Source of the DNA: Hyphomicrobiaceae bacterium
Lineage (GTDB): Bacteria; Pseudomonadota; Alphaproteobacteria; Rhizobiales; Hyphomicrobiaceae
Direction: 5' to 3'
Length of the DNA stretch: 64,000 nucleotides
NCBI GenBank assembly: GCA_022842785.1
Contig: JALHOW010000001.1
Coordinates: forward strand, 310,001-374,000
Shown here: positions 1-8,008 of the stretch, piece after piece
How positions within the stretch are numbered: the first letter of the stretch is position 1
Layout of the letters: every line of letters begins with the position of its first letter
Program-made: the position numbers and the translations under genes
The notes under the pieces: generated by a model
The model's input: the letters and a program-made list of their open reading frames with translations, nothing else
Told to the model about the DNA's origin: nothing
Database searches by the model: none

Positions 1-60
1 ACGAGGGCGGCGCGGCACCGGTTGAATGGCGCCGGCCAGGAGTCGTGAGAGGCTACCGCC

Positions 61-1665
61 TCACTTCTTCTCGATGTTCCACATCGGCGGAACCGACGGC
101 ACCGAGAGGACGCCCGAGATGCGGTCCGAGCGGTACGCTACAGGGTTGCGCCACTGGGCGAACGAGATGTACGGCACTTGCTCATAGGCGCGCTTCGAGA
201 GTTCGGCCGCGATCTTCTTGCGGGTCTCGACATCGGGCGCGAACGCCCACTGCTTGCGCATCTCTTCGAATTTGGCATCGCACGGCCAGCCGAACCAGGC
301 TTTGTCGCAGGCCATGCTGATGCCGACGTGCGTGACCGGGCTCGACGAGCTCAGTACCGTGGTGCCGGTGATGAAGATGTTCCAGCCGCCCTGCGCCGGC
401 GCTTCCTTCTTCGCGCGCCGCGAGACGACTGTGCCCCAGTCCATGGCTTGCACGTCGAGGTTCAAACCGGCCTTGCGCATCTGCTGCACCAGCACGAGGC
501 TTGCCGGATTGATGTACTGATGGTCGGTCGCGTGCAGGATGGTGATGGGCTCACCGTTATAGCCACCCTCCTTGAGGAGCGCCGCGGCCTTCTTGTAGTC
601 CTTCGCGCCCTTGTACGGCTCGCTTCCGGCATCGGTCTCCATGGCAACACCGCAGCCGAAATACGAGTAGCACAGCGTCTGCAGCTTCGGATCGGCCGCA
701 ATCGTATTCAGGTAGTCGGCATTGCTGATGATGTAGAGCATCGCCTGCCGCGCCTTCACGTTGTTGAAGGGCGGATGCAGGTGGTTGAGCTGAACCAGCC
801 CCATGGTGCCCATGGCAGGATGGACGTCGAGCTTGATGTTCGGATCGGACTCGAGCATCGGCAGGAAGTCGGGCTGTGGGTTCTCGAGATAGTCGATCTC
901 GCCCGCGACCAGAGCGGCCTGGGCCGTCTGCGGATCGGGCAGCCAGACGAACTCCACGCGGTCGACCTTCACGACCTTGCCGCCGGCATGACCGGAGGGA
1001 GGCTCCTTGCGCGGCACATAGGCCTTGAACTTCTCGTAGATGGTCTTGCTTCCGGGCACCCACTCGTCACGCTTGAAGACGAACGGTCCCGATCCCACGA
1101 CTTCTTGAACCTGCTGGGTGGGATCGACCAGGGCTTCCTTCTCGCGCATGATGAAAGGAATGCTCGTGCCGGACTTGGCCAACGTGTCGATCACGAGCCC
1201 ATAGGGCTCCTTCAGCGTCCACACGAAGCTCTTGTCGCCCTTCTCGGCAACCGACTCCGTATAGCCGAAGAGCTGCTTGCCGGCGCCGTCGCGCTGCCCC
1301 CAACGCTTCATGGAGGCGACGACGTCCTTGCTCGTCACAGGCGAGCCGTCATGGAACGTCAGGCCGTCGCGCAGCGTGAACGTGTAGACCTTGCGGTCAT
1401 CGCTCACGGTCCAGCTATCGACCATCTGCGGCTGCGGATTGAGATCGGTGTCGAGCGAGAAGAGCGTGTCGTACACCATCATGCCGTGAATGCCGGCGAT
1501 CGTCTGCGTCGTCCAGAACGGATCGAGCGTGCGGACATCGGCGTGCATGGTGACGCGCAGCACCTTCGGCTGCTGCGCAATTGATGGAGCTGCTACGAGC
1601 AGCAGCGCGGTGGCTGCAAGCCCCGCTCTCAGGCCCGCTCTTAGGATTGAATTTCGGATGCGCAT
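61..1665 (-). CDS. ABC transporter periplasmic binding protein, family 5 (peptide/nickel type)
   Basis: This 534-residue protein is the periplasmic ligand-binding part of a peptide-type ABC importer (DppA/OppA/NikA superfamily). Residues 1-31 form a Sec signal peptide with the hydrophobic run AATALLLVAAPSIA. Family landmarks are RTLDPFWTTQT near residue 45, GLTFHDGSPVTSKDV near residue 101 and a tail ending in a basic EKK. The length is normal for the family. The upstream MlrC gene ends 36 nt before its start, so the two are probably co-transcribed toward the left edge. Any permease and ATPase genes would lie beyond base 1; none is visible here. The ligand cannot be read from the sequence; a small peptide or peptide-like compound processed by the MlrC neighbour is a reasonable inference. 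Confidence 0.9.
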   Translation of the reverse strand: MRIRNSILRAGLRAGLAATALLLVAAPSIAQQPKVLRVTMHADVRTLDPFWTTQTIAGIHGMMVYDTLFSLDTDLNPQPQMVDSWTVSDDRKVYTFTLRDGLTFHDGSPVTSKDVVASMKRWGQRDGAGKQLFGYTESVAEKGDKSFVWTLKEPYGLVIDTLAKSGTSIPFIMREKEALVDPTQQVQEVVGSGPFVFKRDEWVPGSKTIYEKFKAYVPRKEPPSGHAGGKVVKVDRVEFVWLPDPQTAQAALVAGEIDYLENPQPDFLPMLESDPNIKLDVHPAMGTMGLVQLNHLHPPFNNVKARQAMLYIISNADYLNTIAADPKLQTLCYSYFGCGVAMETDAGSEPYKGAKDYKKAAALLKEGGYNGEPITILHATDHQYINPASLVLVQQMRKAGLNLDVQAMDWGTVVSRRAKKEAPAQGGWNIFITGTTVLSSSSPVTHVGISMACDKAWFGWPCDAKFEEMRKQWAFAPDVETRKKIAAELSKRAYEQVPYISFAQWRNPVAYRSDRISGVLSVPSVPPMWNIEKK

Positions 1666-1701
1666 ATATCCTCCTTGCTATCGTTGATTGATGAAAGATG
1701 G

Positions 1702-3171
1702 CTAGTAGATGAGGCCCGGGCTCGTCGTTTCATCGAGCGGCCAGATCGGGCGGTTGACTTTCTTGTAGGCGATCTTGCGGTAATCGCGGCTGAGCGGTGC
1801 GTCGCTGTCGACGTAGAGCACGCGCTTCGCGATCGGGCCGAAGCCGGCCATGAAATGGTTCGTGGATTTGACGACGAGCACGCTTTTCGAGAGCGCGTCG
1901 ATACCGACATTGGTGAAGAGCTGCGGAACAAAGGCCTGCGTTCGCTTCGTGATCAGCACGACTTCGACGCCGCCGATGCGCACGCCGGCACAATCACCGA
2001 CAGGCACGTTCGTCGGACCGAATGCCTGCCAGGCATCCGTCGCGAGGCCGATGACCTCGACCATGGCGTCCACGGGTATGCCGGACTGCGGGCCCGTCTT
2101 GCCGCCGAGCCGCAGAGGAAATACAGCGCCGATGCCGGCATCGAAGCAGAGACGCACGGCAACTGGATCCCAGATCGGCCCGACAGCCGCATTCTGAGCA
2201 TTGCGCGCGATGAGCTCGCGCAGAATGGTCGTATTGTCGGAAGCCGCGCCGCCGCCGGCATTGTCCGTCGGCTCGGCGACCACGATCGGCCCGTCGTTCG
2301 CGGCCATCGCGGTCCCGACTGCGCCGCTGACATCAAAATAGTCTGGCTGGGTCTTGCCGCGCATGCCGACCAGCTCGGTGCCGAGCTTCGTCGCGAGCGC
2401 GTCGGCTTTGACCTTGTCGCCATCCGTAACGACCAGCACGCGGCTCGAGAGCTCAGGTACGTCGCCATAAGGAAAGCAGTGCGCGATAGAGATCGACAGT
2501 ACGCCGTCGCGCCCTTCCATCTCCTTGATGTCATCGACGAAGCCGCGCATCAGCGGAAAGGTCGTCGGGTAGCTCGAGATCTGGCGGCAGTCGTACAGCG
2601 ACATGACCGGCTTGATCTCGCCGCGGATCGTCCGGAGCGTCAGGTCGAGGACCTCCTCGGCACGATCGACGACGTCGGTGTGCGGAAACTCCTTGTAGAG
2701 GATGATGATGTCGGCGATCTGGACGCGCTTGAGCGTGAGATGGCAGTGCGGATCGAGCTCGACGCCGATGACGCACTTCGGGCCGACGATGGCGCGTGTG
2801 CGCTCGATGATATCGCCCTCGACGTCGTCGTAGCCGTGCGCGACCATGGCGCCGTGCAGGCCGAGAAGCACGCCGTCGAGCGGGAGGGCCGCCTTCATCT
2901 GCGCGAGGATTTCATCGCGCATCGTCTCGTAGTCTCGGGCGTTGGTCGTGCCGGCGGGGCTGGCGGCGAAGCAGCTCCCCTCGATCAAGGTGAAGCCATC
3001 GGCGGAGGCTCGCCGGCGCGCCACAAAAAGCGGCGCTGTGCACATTCTCGGAGCATCAGTCGGGTGCTCGCCGGGGCGCAGGAAAACGGTCTCGCGGTAG
3101 GAGGCCAGGCTTGTCGGCAGCGGGGAAAAAGTATTGGTCTCTGTCGCCAAAGTGGCGGCAAACAAGCGCAT
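1702..3171 (-). CDS. M81 family metallopeptidase (MlrC-like)
   Basis: This 489-residue protein belongs to the MlrC/M81 family, named for an enzyme that hydrolyses linear microcystin and expected to be a zinc-dependent peptidase or amidohydrolase. The start MRLFAATLATETNTFSPLPT is typical of the family. Candidate metal-ligand regions are LLGLHGAMVAHGYDD near residue 102, ELDPHCHLT near residue 138 and HTDVVDRAEE near residue 164. No signal peptide is present, so it should act in the cytoplasm. It is followed after 36 nt by a peptide-type binding protein gene, a pairing common for M81 genes and consistent with uptake and cleavage of a peptide-like substrate. The true substrate is unknown. Confidence 0.88.
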   Translation of the reverse strand: MRLFAATLATETNTFSPLPTSLASYRETVFLRPGEHPTDAPRMCTAPLFVARRRASADGFTLIEGSCFAASPAGTTNARDYETMRDEILAQMKAALPLDGVLLGLHGAMVAHGYDDVEGDIIERTRAIVGPKCVIGVELDPHCHLTLKRVQIADIIILYKEFPHTDVVDRAEEVLDLTLRTIRGEIKPVMSLYDCRQISSYPTTFPLMRGFVDDIKEMEGRDGVLSISIAHCFPYGDVPELSSRVLVVTDGDKVKADALATKLGTELVGMRGKTQPDYFDVSGAVGTAMAANDGPIVVAEPTDNAGGGAASDNTTILRELIARNAQNAAVGPIWDPVAVRLCFDAGIGAVFPLRLGGKTGPQSGIPVDAMVEVIGLATDAWQAFGPTNVPVGDCAGVRIGGVEVVLITKRTQAFVPQLFTNVGIDALSKSVLVVKSTNHFMAGFGPIAKRVLYVDSDAPLSRDYRKIAYKKVNRPIWPLDETTSPGLIY

Positions 3172-3457
3172 CAGCGAACTCCGGCCTCAGCAGTCGGGAC
3201 ATCCTCAGCAGTTCAATGATGGCATGTCCATTCGTCCGCCGCCAGGATTTCTCCCCGCACCTACGCAGGTTTCATGCCAGCGGATTCAAGGGCGTATCAC
3301 CGCGCTGCAACACAAGGCGTAAGGGGCCGGCGCGGGGTTTCGGCCGCGTGGACGCGCCGCAGCGCCTTTGAACCTTTTTCCAGTGCATCGCGACGAAGGT
3401 GTTGGAACCGGAGAGAGGTCTCGCCGTTCCACTCACAGATCGTGGGGTTCCTAGTGT
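3172..3457. other. intergenic, upstream region of the MlrC gene
   Basis: This stretch lies upstream of the leftward MlrC/binding-protein pair and should carry their promoter. I see no convincing gene, RNA, repeat or strong dyad in it. The rightward reading frames that cross it have no supporting features. Confidence 0.4.
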
Positions 3458-3565
3458 ATGCGAGGCAAGGTCATGCGGGAGTTTCTGGCGCCAGCGCTAC
3501 TATTCGTCGGATCGCATGCAGCGATCCTGTTTGTCGTCATCCAGATGTATGTAGTCGGGAATTAG
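3458..3565 (+). CDS. possible small membrane protein (35 residues)
   Basis: An ATG frame of 35 codons encodes a short protein with one strongly hydrophobic segment (FLAPALLFVGSHAAILFVVI), flanked by a basic N-terminus (MRGKVMRE) and a short polar tail ending VVGN. An internal ATG at 3473, preceded by a GAGGCAAGG stretch, could be the true start and would give 30 residues. It lies between two leftward genes and stops 14 nt before the end of the GNAT gene. The topology suits a single-pass small membrane protein, but a hydrophobic frame of this size can arise by chance and I recognise no family. Confidence 0.3.
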   Translation: MRGKVMREFLAPALLFVGSHAAILFVVIQMYVVGN

Positions 3566-3579
3566 GCCGGGCCACGGCC

Positions 3580-3873
3580 TCACGCCATCACGTCGCGATA
3601 CTCGGGGTGACCGGCGAGGAACTCCCTGACGAACCAGCAGCGCGGCACGACCTTCAGCCCCTGCCGGCGCACTTCGTCGAGGACGCCGCGAACGAGCTTT
3701 TCCCCGATCCCCTGGCCGCGTAGCGCTGGCGGGACTTCGGTGTGAAAGATGGTCAGAACATTGCCCTCACGCCTGTAGTCTGCCACGGCAAGACCCGCAG
3801 GCGTCGCGAGTTCGAAGCGCTGCTGCTCGGGATTGTCTCGGACCAGATTTCCCGCTTCGCCTTCTGTGCTCAT
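3580..3873 (-). CDS. GNAT-fold N-acetyltransferase, small YjdJ/NATD1 type
   Basis: A 97-residue single-domain protein of the compact Acetyltransf_CG type in the GCN5 superfamily. The acetyl-CoA binding loop is seen as VPPALRGQGIGEKLV around residues 48-62, matching the R/Q-x-x-G-x-G/A motif. It is followed by a helix (LVRGVLDEVRRQG) and the C-terminal CWFVREFLAGHPEY segment characteristic of these small proteins. The length matches the family, which is about 90-100 residues. The acceptor substrate is unknown for most members. It stands alone: the neighbour upstream is divergent. Confidence 0.85.
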   Translation of the reverse strand: MSTEGEAGNLVRDNPEQQRFELATPAGLAVADYRREGNVLTIFHTEVPPALRGQGIGEKLVRGVLDEVRRQGLKVVPRCWFVREFLAGHPEYRDVMA

Positions 3874-4091
3874 GATTTTTCCGGCTCCTTCCCCAGGGAG
3901 ACAAGGCCCGGGGTGCGCAGAGGCTAGCGCGCCTGGAGCAATGGCGGAATAGGCTTAACGCCCCCCGCGAGCGCTTATGCTTTCCCTGCACCTCCCGCAG
4001 GTATATGCGAGATCCGGCCGAGACACCTATACTCGCCCGCGTACGGCCAGCTCCTGGCGGAAGCTCTCAAACGGGAAATCGATCGGTCAGC

Positions 4092-5279
4092 ATGAGCATT
4101 GATCTTAAGCGCGTGCGCGCGGAAACACCGGGCGTGAACCATCGCATTCACTTCAACAACGCCGGCGCCGCGCTGATGCCGGCACCAGTTCTGGAGGCGA
4201 TGACGAGCTACCTCCGCAGGGAGGCCGAGATCGGTGGTTACGAGGCCGCCGATGAGCAGGCGGAACGCCTCGGCGGCGTGTACGCGAGTGTCGCGCGCCT
4301 TATCGGTGCCGCGCCGGACGAGATTGCGCTCGCGGAGAACGCGACCGTCGCGTGGCAGATGGCCTTCTACGCCCTAGCCTTCCAGCCCGGCGATCGCATT
4401 CTGACGGCCGAGGCGGAGTACGCGGCAAACTACGTTGCGTTCCTCCAAGTCGCGAAGCGCACCGGTGCGGTCATCGAGGTCGTGCCCAGTGATGAAAGCG
4501 GCGCGCTCTCGCCGGCGGCCCTCGAACGCATGATCGATGAGCGCGTGCGCCTGATTGCCATAACCTGGGTGCCGACCAATGGCGGCTTGATCAATCCCGC
4601 AGCGGCGGTCGGAAAGATCGCGCGCAAGCATGGCATTCCCTATCTGCTCGATGCCTGCCAAGCCGTTGGCCAGATGCCGGTCGATGTCGCAGAGCTCGGC
4701 TGCGACATGCTCTCGGCGCCCGGGCGCAAGTTTCTGCGCGGCCCGCGTGGCACGGGCTTTCTCTACGTCCGCCGCGATCTCGTGCAGCGCCTCGAGCCGC
4801 CCCTGATCGATCATTTCGGTGCGCCATGGGTGGCAGCGGATCGCTATGAGTTGCGCCTCGATGCCCGGCGCTTCGAGACGTGGGAGAACAACTACGCCGC
4901 ACGTCTCGGTCTCGGCGTCGCCATCGATTACGCGCTCTCGATCGGCATGGAGGAGATCATGGCGCGGTGCCGCCTGCTCTCGGACATGCTGCGTTCAGAG
5001 CTGGCGCGCATCCCCGGCGTGGTCACACGCGATCTAGGGACTGAGAGGGCCGCCATCGTGACTTTTACGGTTGCTGGCCTCGACGCGGCCGCAGTCCAGG
5101 CACACATGCGCGCTGAGGGGATCAATGTAACCACATCGCACCCATCGAGCACGCTTCTGGATGCAACGGCACGATCACTTCCATTGATCGTCCGGGCTTC
5201 GCCGCACTACTATAACTCGGAGGACGAGGTCCTGAGATTTGTCAGCGCCGTTCGGCAGATTGCCGCCAGCGCGCGATAG
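4092..5279 (+). CDS. aminotransferase class V-fold PLP-dependent enzyme
   Basis: About 395 residues of a fold-type I PLP enzyme related to cysteine desulfurases, isopenicillin N epimerase and kynureninase. It begins MSIDLKRVRAETPGVNHRIH and carries HFNNAGAALMP, the substrate-loop region of class V enzymes. The PLP-binding Asp region is LLDACQAVGQMPVDV and the Schiff-base lysine is in APGRKFLRGPRGTGFLYVR. The frame extends upstream to 4005, but the extra 29 residues are non-family-like; ATG 4092 is preferred. The exact reaction (desulfurase, lyase or aminotransferase) cannot be assigned. Two unknown genes follow closely (30 nt, then overlapping), suggesting an operon. Confidence 0.85.
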   Translation: MSIDLKRVRAETPGVNHRIHFNNAGAALMPAPVLEAMTSYLRREAEIGGYEAADEQAERLGGVYASVARLIGAAPDEIALAENATVAWQMAFYALAFQPGDRILTAEAEYAANYVAFLQVAKRTGAVIEVVPSDESGALSPAALERMIDERVRLIAITWVPTNGGLINPAAAVGKIARKHGIPYLLDACQAVGQMPVDVAELGCDMLSAPGRKFLRGPRGTGFLYVRRDLVQRLEPPLIDHFGAPWVAADRYELRLDARRFETWENNYAARLGLGVAIDYALSIGMEEIMARCRLLSDMLRSELARIPGVVTRDLGTERAAIVTFTVAGLDAAAVQAHMRAEGINVTTSHPSSTLLDATARSLPLIVRASPHYYNSEDEVLRFVSAVRQIAASAR

Positions 5280-5309
5280 GATCCAAGCGGAAAGGCCGGT
5301 AGTTTTTTG

Positions 5310-5798
5310 ATGAACCAACAGCCGCATCGCGACGAACAGTTTCTGGCGGCGCTGTCCGAGGCGGCCGTAGCCGCCCAGCGGGAAGAGATCGCCTTCCGTG
5401 ACAACGTCGCACGCGAGATCGAGAAGCGCGAGCGTGCACGCCAGTATGCCTATCGGCGCCTTTCGACCGCCGAGCTCATGCTGGCGGCCGCGCGCAAATC
5501 CGAGAACGAGGAGATGGCCGTTACAGCACAGACGGCTACGCTGCGCGCCGAGTTCGGCTGGCACGGCGAGAGCGATGCGCACAAGCGGATCCTCGGCGCC
5601 TGGCGGCCGGTGGCGCTCGCTGTGTGGGCCGTTGTGAAGCCACTTCCCGAGACTACGGACGAAGCCGAGGCGCTACCGCTGCCGGATATCACCGCGGCAC
5701 TGGCCGAGTTCGAGCGCTGGTACGAGACGCAGTTCGGCACAAACTATCTCGCCATTCTCGATCAGGAGAAGCAGGAGTATCCCGTTGTCGAGTTCTAA
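5310..5798 (+). CDS. hypothetical protein, 162 residues
   Basis: I do not recognise this protein. It is soluble, has no signal peptide, and its first half is strongly charged and helical (EIAFRDNVAREIEKRERARQ), likely a coiled coil or helical bundle, with a more mixed second half. A TTG at 5307 immediately precedes the ATG at 5310. It begins 30 nt after the class V aminotransferase and its end overlaps the next gene by 14 nt, so all three are probably one transcript. Codon use and GC bias look like the neighbours, which supports it being a real gene rather than a shadow. Confidence 0.65.
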   Translation: MNQQPHRDEQFLAALSEAAVAAQREEIAFRDNVAREIEKRERARQYAYRRLSTAELMLAAARKSENEEMAVTAQTATLRAEFGWHGESDAHKRILGAWRPVALAVWAVVKPLPETTDEAEALPLPDITAALAEFERWYETQFGTNYLAILDQEKQEYPVVEF

Positions 5799-6171
5799 GG
5801 GGGACGAGTTCGAGCGCTGGATCGTCGAGCAGTACGCCGCGTCGAACGGCTTTACCGCGCTCATTCTCCTGCTCACGCTCGGCGGCGACAAGGTCGAGCT
5901 GATCTCTTGCTCGTATGTGCATGTCATCGGCGATGAAGTGCGCTGGAAGGACATGAAGACAATGCTCGATGCGTCCCGGCGCAAATGGGATGCTTTTGCC
6001 ATTTTCCCGGAGTCGCCGCCAGGAGGTGGGCCGCTGATCGATCTCGTTGCCAAGGCGCGTCTGCAGGAGCGCATCGACGAGGTTACTGTCAGCCGCATGG
6101 TTCTCAACAATGCCGGCTTCTTCGACACGCGCGGCCGGCACATCCGCATCGATCCCGTCGACTTGCACTGA
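5785..6171 (+). CDS. hypothetical protein, 128 residues, TTG start
   Basis: Unknown soluble protein beginning at a TTG codon inside the end of the previous gene (14 nt overlap), which suggests translational coupling. The N-terminus (MSSSKGDEFERWIVEQYAA) is helical, followed by a hydrophobic strand FTALILLLTLGGDKVELI and a conserved-looking IRIDPVDLH end. No motif identifies a function. The close overlap with another unknown gene suggests that the two products act together, perhaps as a small complex, but that is inference from layout only. Confidence 0.6.
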   Translation: MSSSKGDEFERWIVEQYAASNGFTALILLLTLGGDKVELISCSYVHVIGDEVRWKDMKTMLDASRRKWDAFAIFPESPPGGGPLIDLVAKARLQERIDEVTVSRMVLNNAGFFDTRGRHIRIDPVDLH

Positions 6172-6472
6172 GCCGGATGTCCTGACGCTGCGGGACACTG
6201 ACAGCGGCGACTGACCCCTTCTCATCGTATCGAAGTTTGATTGCGCCGCTCGTTCGCGACCGCTCCTCCTTGGCGTTTGCGGTCCCTATACCTGCGTATG
6301 AGCGGGGCAAACTCCAACGCTAGTGGAATGACCTCCCGTAGAATGTCGGGTGCGGCCGTTTCATCGCATCTTGTCCTCACCGGCCCAGACAAATCCGGCA
6401 ACGATCCAAGGCCACCGACCGCAGCCTCCCGGATCGTCAAATCCAAGCGGCCACAGAGGATGGAGAAAACCA
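6172..6472. other. intergenic, nothing recognised
   Basis: About 300 bases between the unknown pair and the small repeat-protein gene. It should carry the promoter of the latter. No strong hairpin, RNA gene or convincing reading frame was seen. Confidence 0.4.
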
Positions 6473-6715
6473 ATGAAGATGATCATGAGCACCCTGATTG
6501 CCCTCGGCGTTATCGCAAGTGCCGCTAGCGCCAAGTTCGACCCCTTCAATGATCCGCGCCAGGCGCTGCCGTACTCGTCGACCTACGAGCAGGCTCTGCC
6601 GCACACGAGCAACGACGACTATCGCCAGGCCCTGCCGCGGACGAGCGACGACGAGCATCGCGACGCGCTTCCGCTGACCGAGACCTTTCCCGATATCGTG
6701 GTCGCGACGCCCTGA
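6473..6715 (+). CDS. small secreted protein with four tandem QALP repeats
   Basis: An 80-residue protein with a Sec signal peptide (MKMIMSTLIALGVIASAASA, cleavage after residue 20). The mature part is acidic and built from about four imperfect 11-12 residue repeats: DPRQALPYSST, YEQALPHTSND, DYRQALPRTSDD and EHRDALPLTET. The frame is open upstream to 6350, but the signal peptide fixes the start at 6473. Short repeat-bearing secreted proteins of unknown role are common in rhizobial relatives. No function can be assigned. An intrinsic terminator follows at 6746, so it is transcribed as a single unit. Confidence 0.7.
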   Translation: MKMIMSTLIALGVIASAASAKFDPFNDPRQALPYSSTYEQALPHTSNDDYRQALPRTSDDEHRDALPLTETFPDIVVATP

Positions 6716-6745
6716 TGCGGCGCGCTCCATGAGCAAAAAAATAAT

Positions 6746-6782
6746 GGCGGCTCGGAGCTGGCTCCGGGCCGCCCGTCTTTTT
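6746..6782 (+). terminator. intrinsic terminator
   Basis: A 13-bp stem, GGCGGCTCGGAGC paired with GCTCCGGGCCGCC (one G-U), is followed directly by CGTCTTTTT. An A-rich run at 6736-6745 precedes it, so it could also work on the other strand. It ends the transcript of the small repeat protein and separates it from the selenoprotein locus. Confidence 0.85.
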
Positions 6783-6846
6783 GCCTGGGCGGCAGATATG
6801 AGCCTGGCGGCGTTGACATCTGGCGCCCGTCGGGGGAGCTTCCAGA

Positions 6847-7944
6847 GTGTTCCGGGAGCATAGGGCGCCCATGCAGCTATCCATCAAGCCGCCCCTGACG
6901 TCGAAGGCCTACGAGGTCGAGGATTTTGCGGCGGCACAGGAGTTCTTTCACAGCCGCGGCTGGACTGACGGCCTGCCCGTCGTACCGCCGACGGAGGCGG
7001 CCGTCGAGGCGTGCCTCGAATGGGCCGGGATGCCTCCTGATCAGCTTCTCGGTATCGAGCCCGTGCGCACGCAGCCGATCACAGCGGAGAAGCTCGCCGT
7101 CAACGCCGTCATGGCCGGATGCCTGCCGATGCATTTTCCGGTTGTCGCGACCGCGTGGCAGGCCATGATGAAGGACGAGTTCCTTCTGCACGGCGTCACG
7201 TCGAGCACGGGTGGCTGCGCTGTTCTCGTGATCATCAATGGGCCCGTACGCCTGGAGATCGGGGCAAGCGGCACGTTCAATGCGCTGGGCAACTCCGATC
7301 GTGCGACTTCGGTAATTGGCCGGGCCATCCGCCTCGCACTGATCAATCTCATGGATGTGCGCCCAGGTGAGGTCGATCGCTCGACGCTCGGGCATCCCGG
7401 CAAGTTCTCCTACTGCATTGCAGAGGATGAGGAGGATACAACCTGGGAGCCGCTGCATATCCAGCGCGGTATGCCCGCCGGCACGTCCGGTGTGACGGTC
7501 TTCGCCTCGCTCGGGCCCCGCCAGCTCATGAATGAGTGGACGACGGACCCGAAGGAGATCCTCGAGACATTCGCCGCCGAGATGCGGGCCAATCAGCTCC
7601 ACTACTCGATCTACGGCGGCAACTACGTCATCGTGATCCCGAAGCAGTTGCGCGACATCATCCAGGGCGCGGGCTGGACCAAGCGGGACATTGCCGAATT
7701 CCTGTTCGAGCGGGCCCGCGTGACGCGCGGTGAGTGGGCCAAGGTCGGCAAGGGCTCGGTCGTGCGCGATCGGGCGGGCAAGGTGCATCCGGCGCTTCAG
7801 TCGCCTGACGATCTGCTGGTTGTTGCGGCCGGCGGCCCTGCCGGCGGGTTCGGCGCCGTCATCCCACCCTGGATGGGCAGCAAGACGCGGGCTGTGACTG
7901 CGGCCATCGGTGTTTGCGTCGACTGCGAGCCGCCGAAGCCGTGA
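6847..7944 (+). CDS. conserved hypothetical protein, putative partner of the UGSC selenoprotein
   Basis: A 365-residue soluble protein that I cannot assign to a known enzyme. GTG 6847 has a good GGGGGAG ribosome site 7 nt upstream; ATG 6871 (MQLSIKPPL) is the alternative. Visible features are HSRGWTDGLPVVPPTE near residue 35, a Gly/Ala-rich central region (GASGTFNALGNSDRATSVIG) and a C-terminal CVDC (CxxC) four residues before a Pro-rich end. No signal peptide or membrane segment is present. It is followed after 64 nt by the UGSC-family gene, so the two are probably co-transcribed. The terminal CxxC could exchange electrons with the Sec/Cys motif of that protein; this is inference. Confidence 0.75.
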   Translation: MFREHRAPMQLSIKPPLTSKAYEVEDFAAAQEFFHSRGWTDGLPVVPPTEAAVEACLEWAGMPPDQLLGIEPVRTQPITAEKLAVNAVMAGCLPMHFPVVATAWQAMMKDEFLLHGVTSSTGGCAVLVIINGPVRLEIGASGTFNALGNSDRATSVIGRAIRLALINLMDVRPGEVDRSTLGHPGKFSYCIAEDEEDTTWEPLHIQRGMPAGTSGVTVFASLGPRQLMNEWTTDPKEILETFAAEMRANQLHYSIYGGNYVIVIPKQLRDIIQGAGWTKRDIAEFLFERARVTRGEWAKVGKGSVVRDRAGKVHPALQSPDDLLVVAAGGPAGGFGAVIPPWMGSKTRAVTAAIGVCVDCEPPKP

Positions 7945-8008
7945 GGCGGCGGGTCGCCAAAGCCGTCAGGCGGATCGCCCAGAGAAGAAAAGCGAGAGGA
8001 CACGAGAG

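Noticed and set aside
178-3219. Long rightward frames opposite the first two genes
   Set aside because: Both are mirror images of recognised leftward genes and show no motif, start signal or signal peptide of their own.
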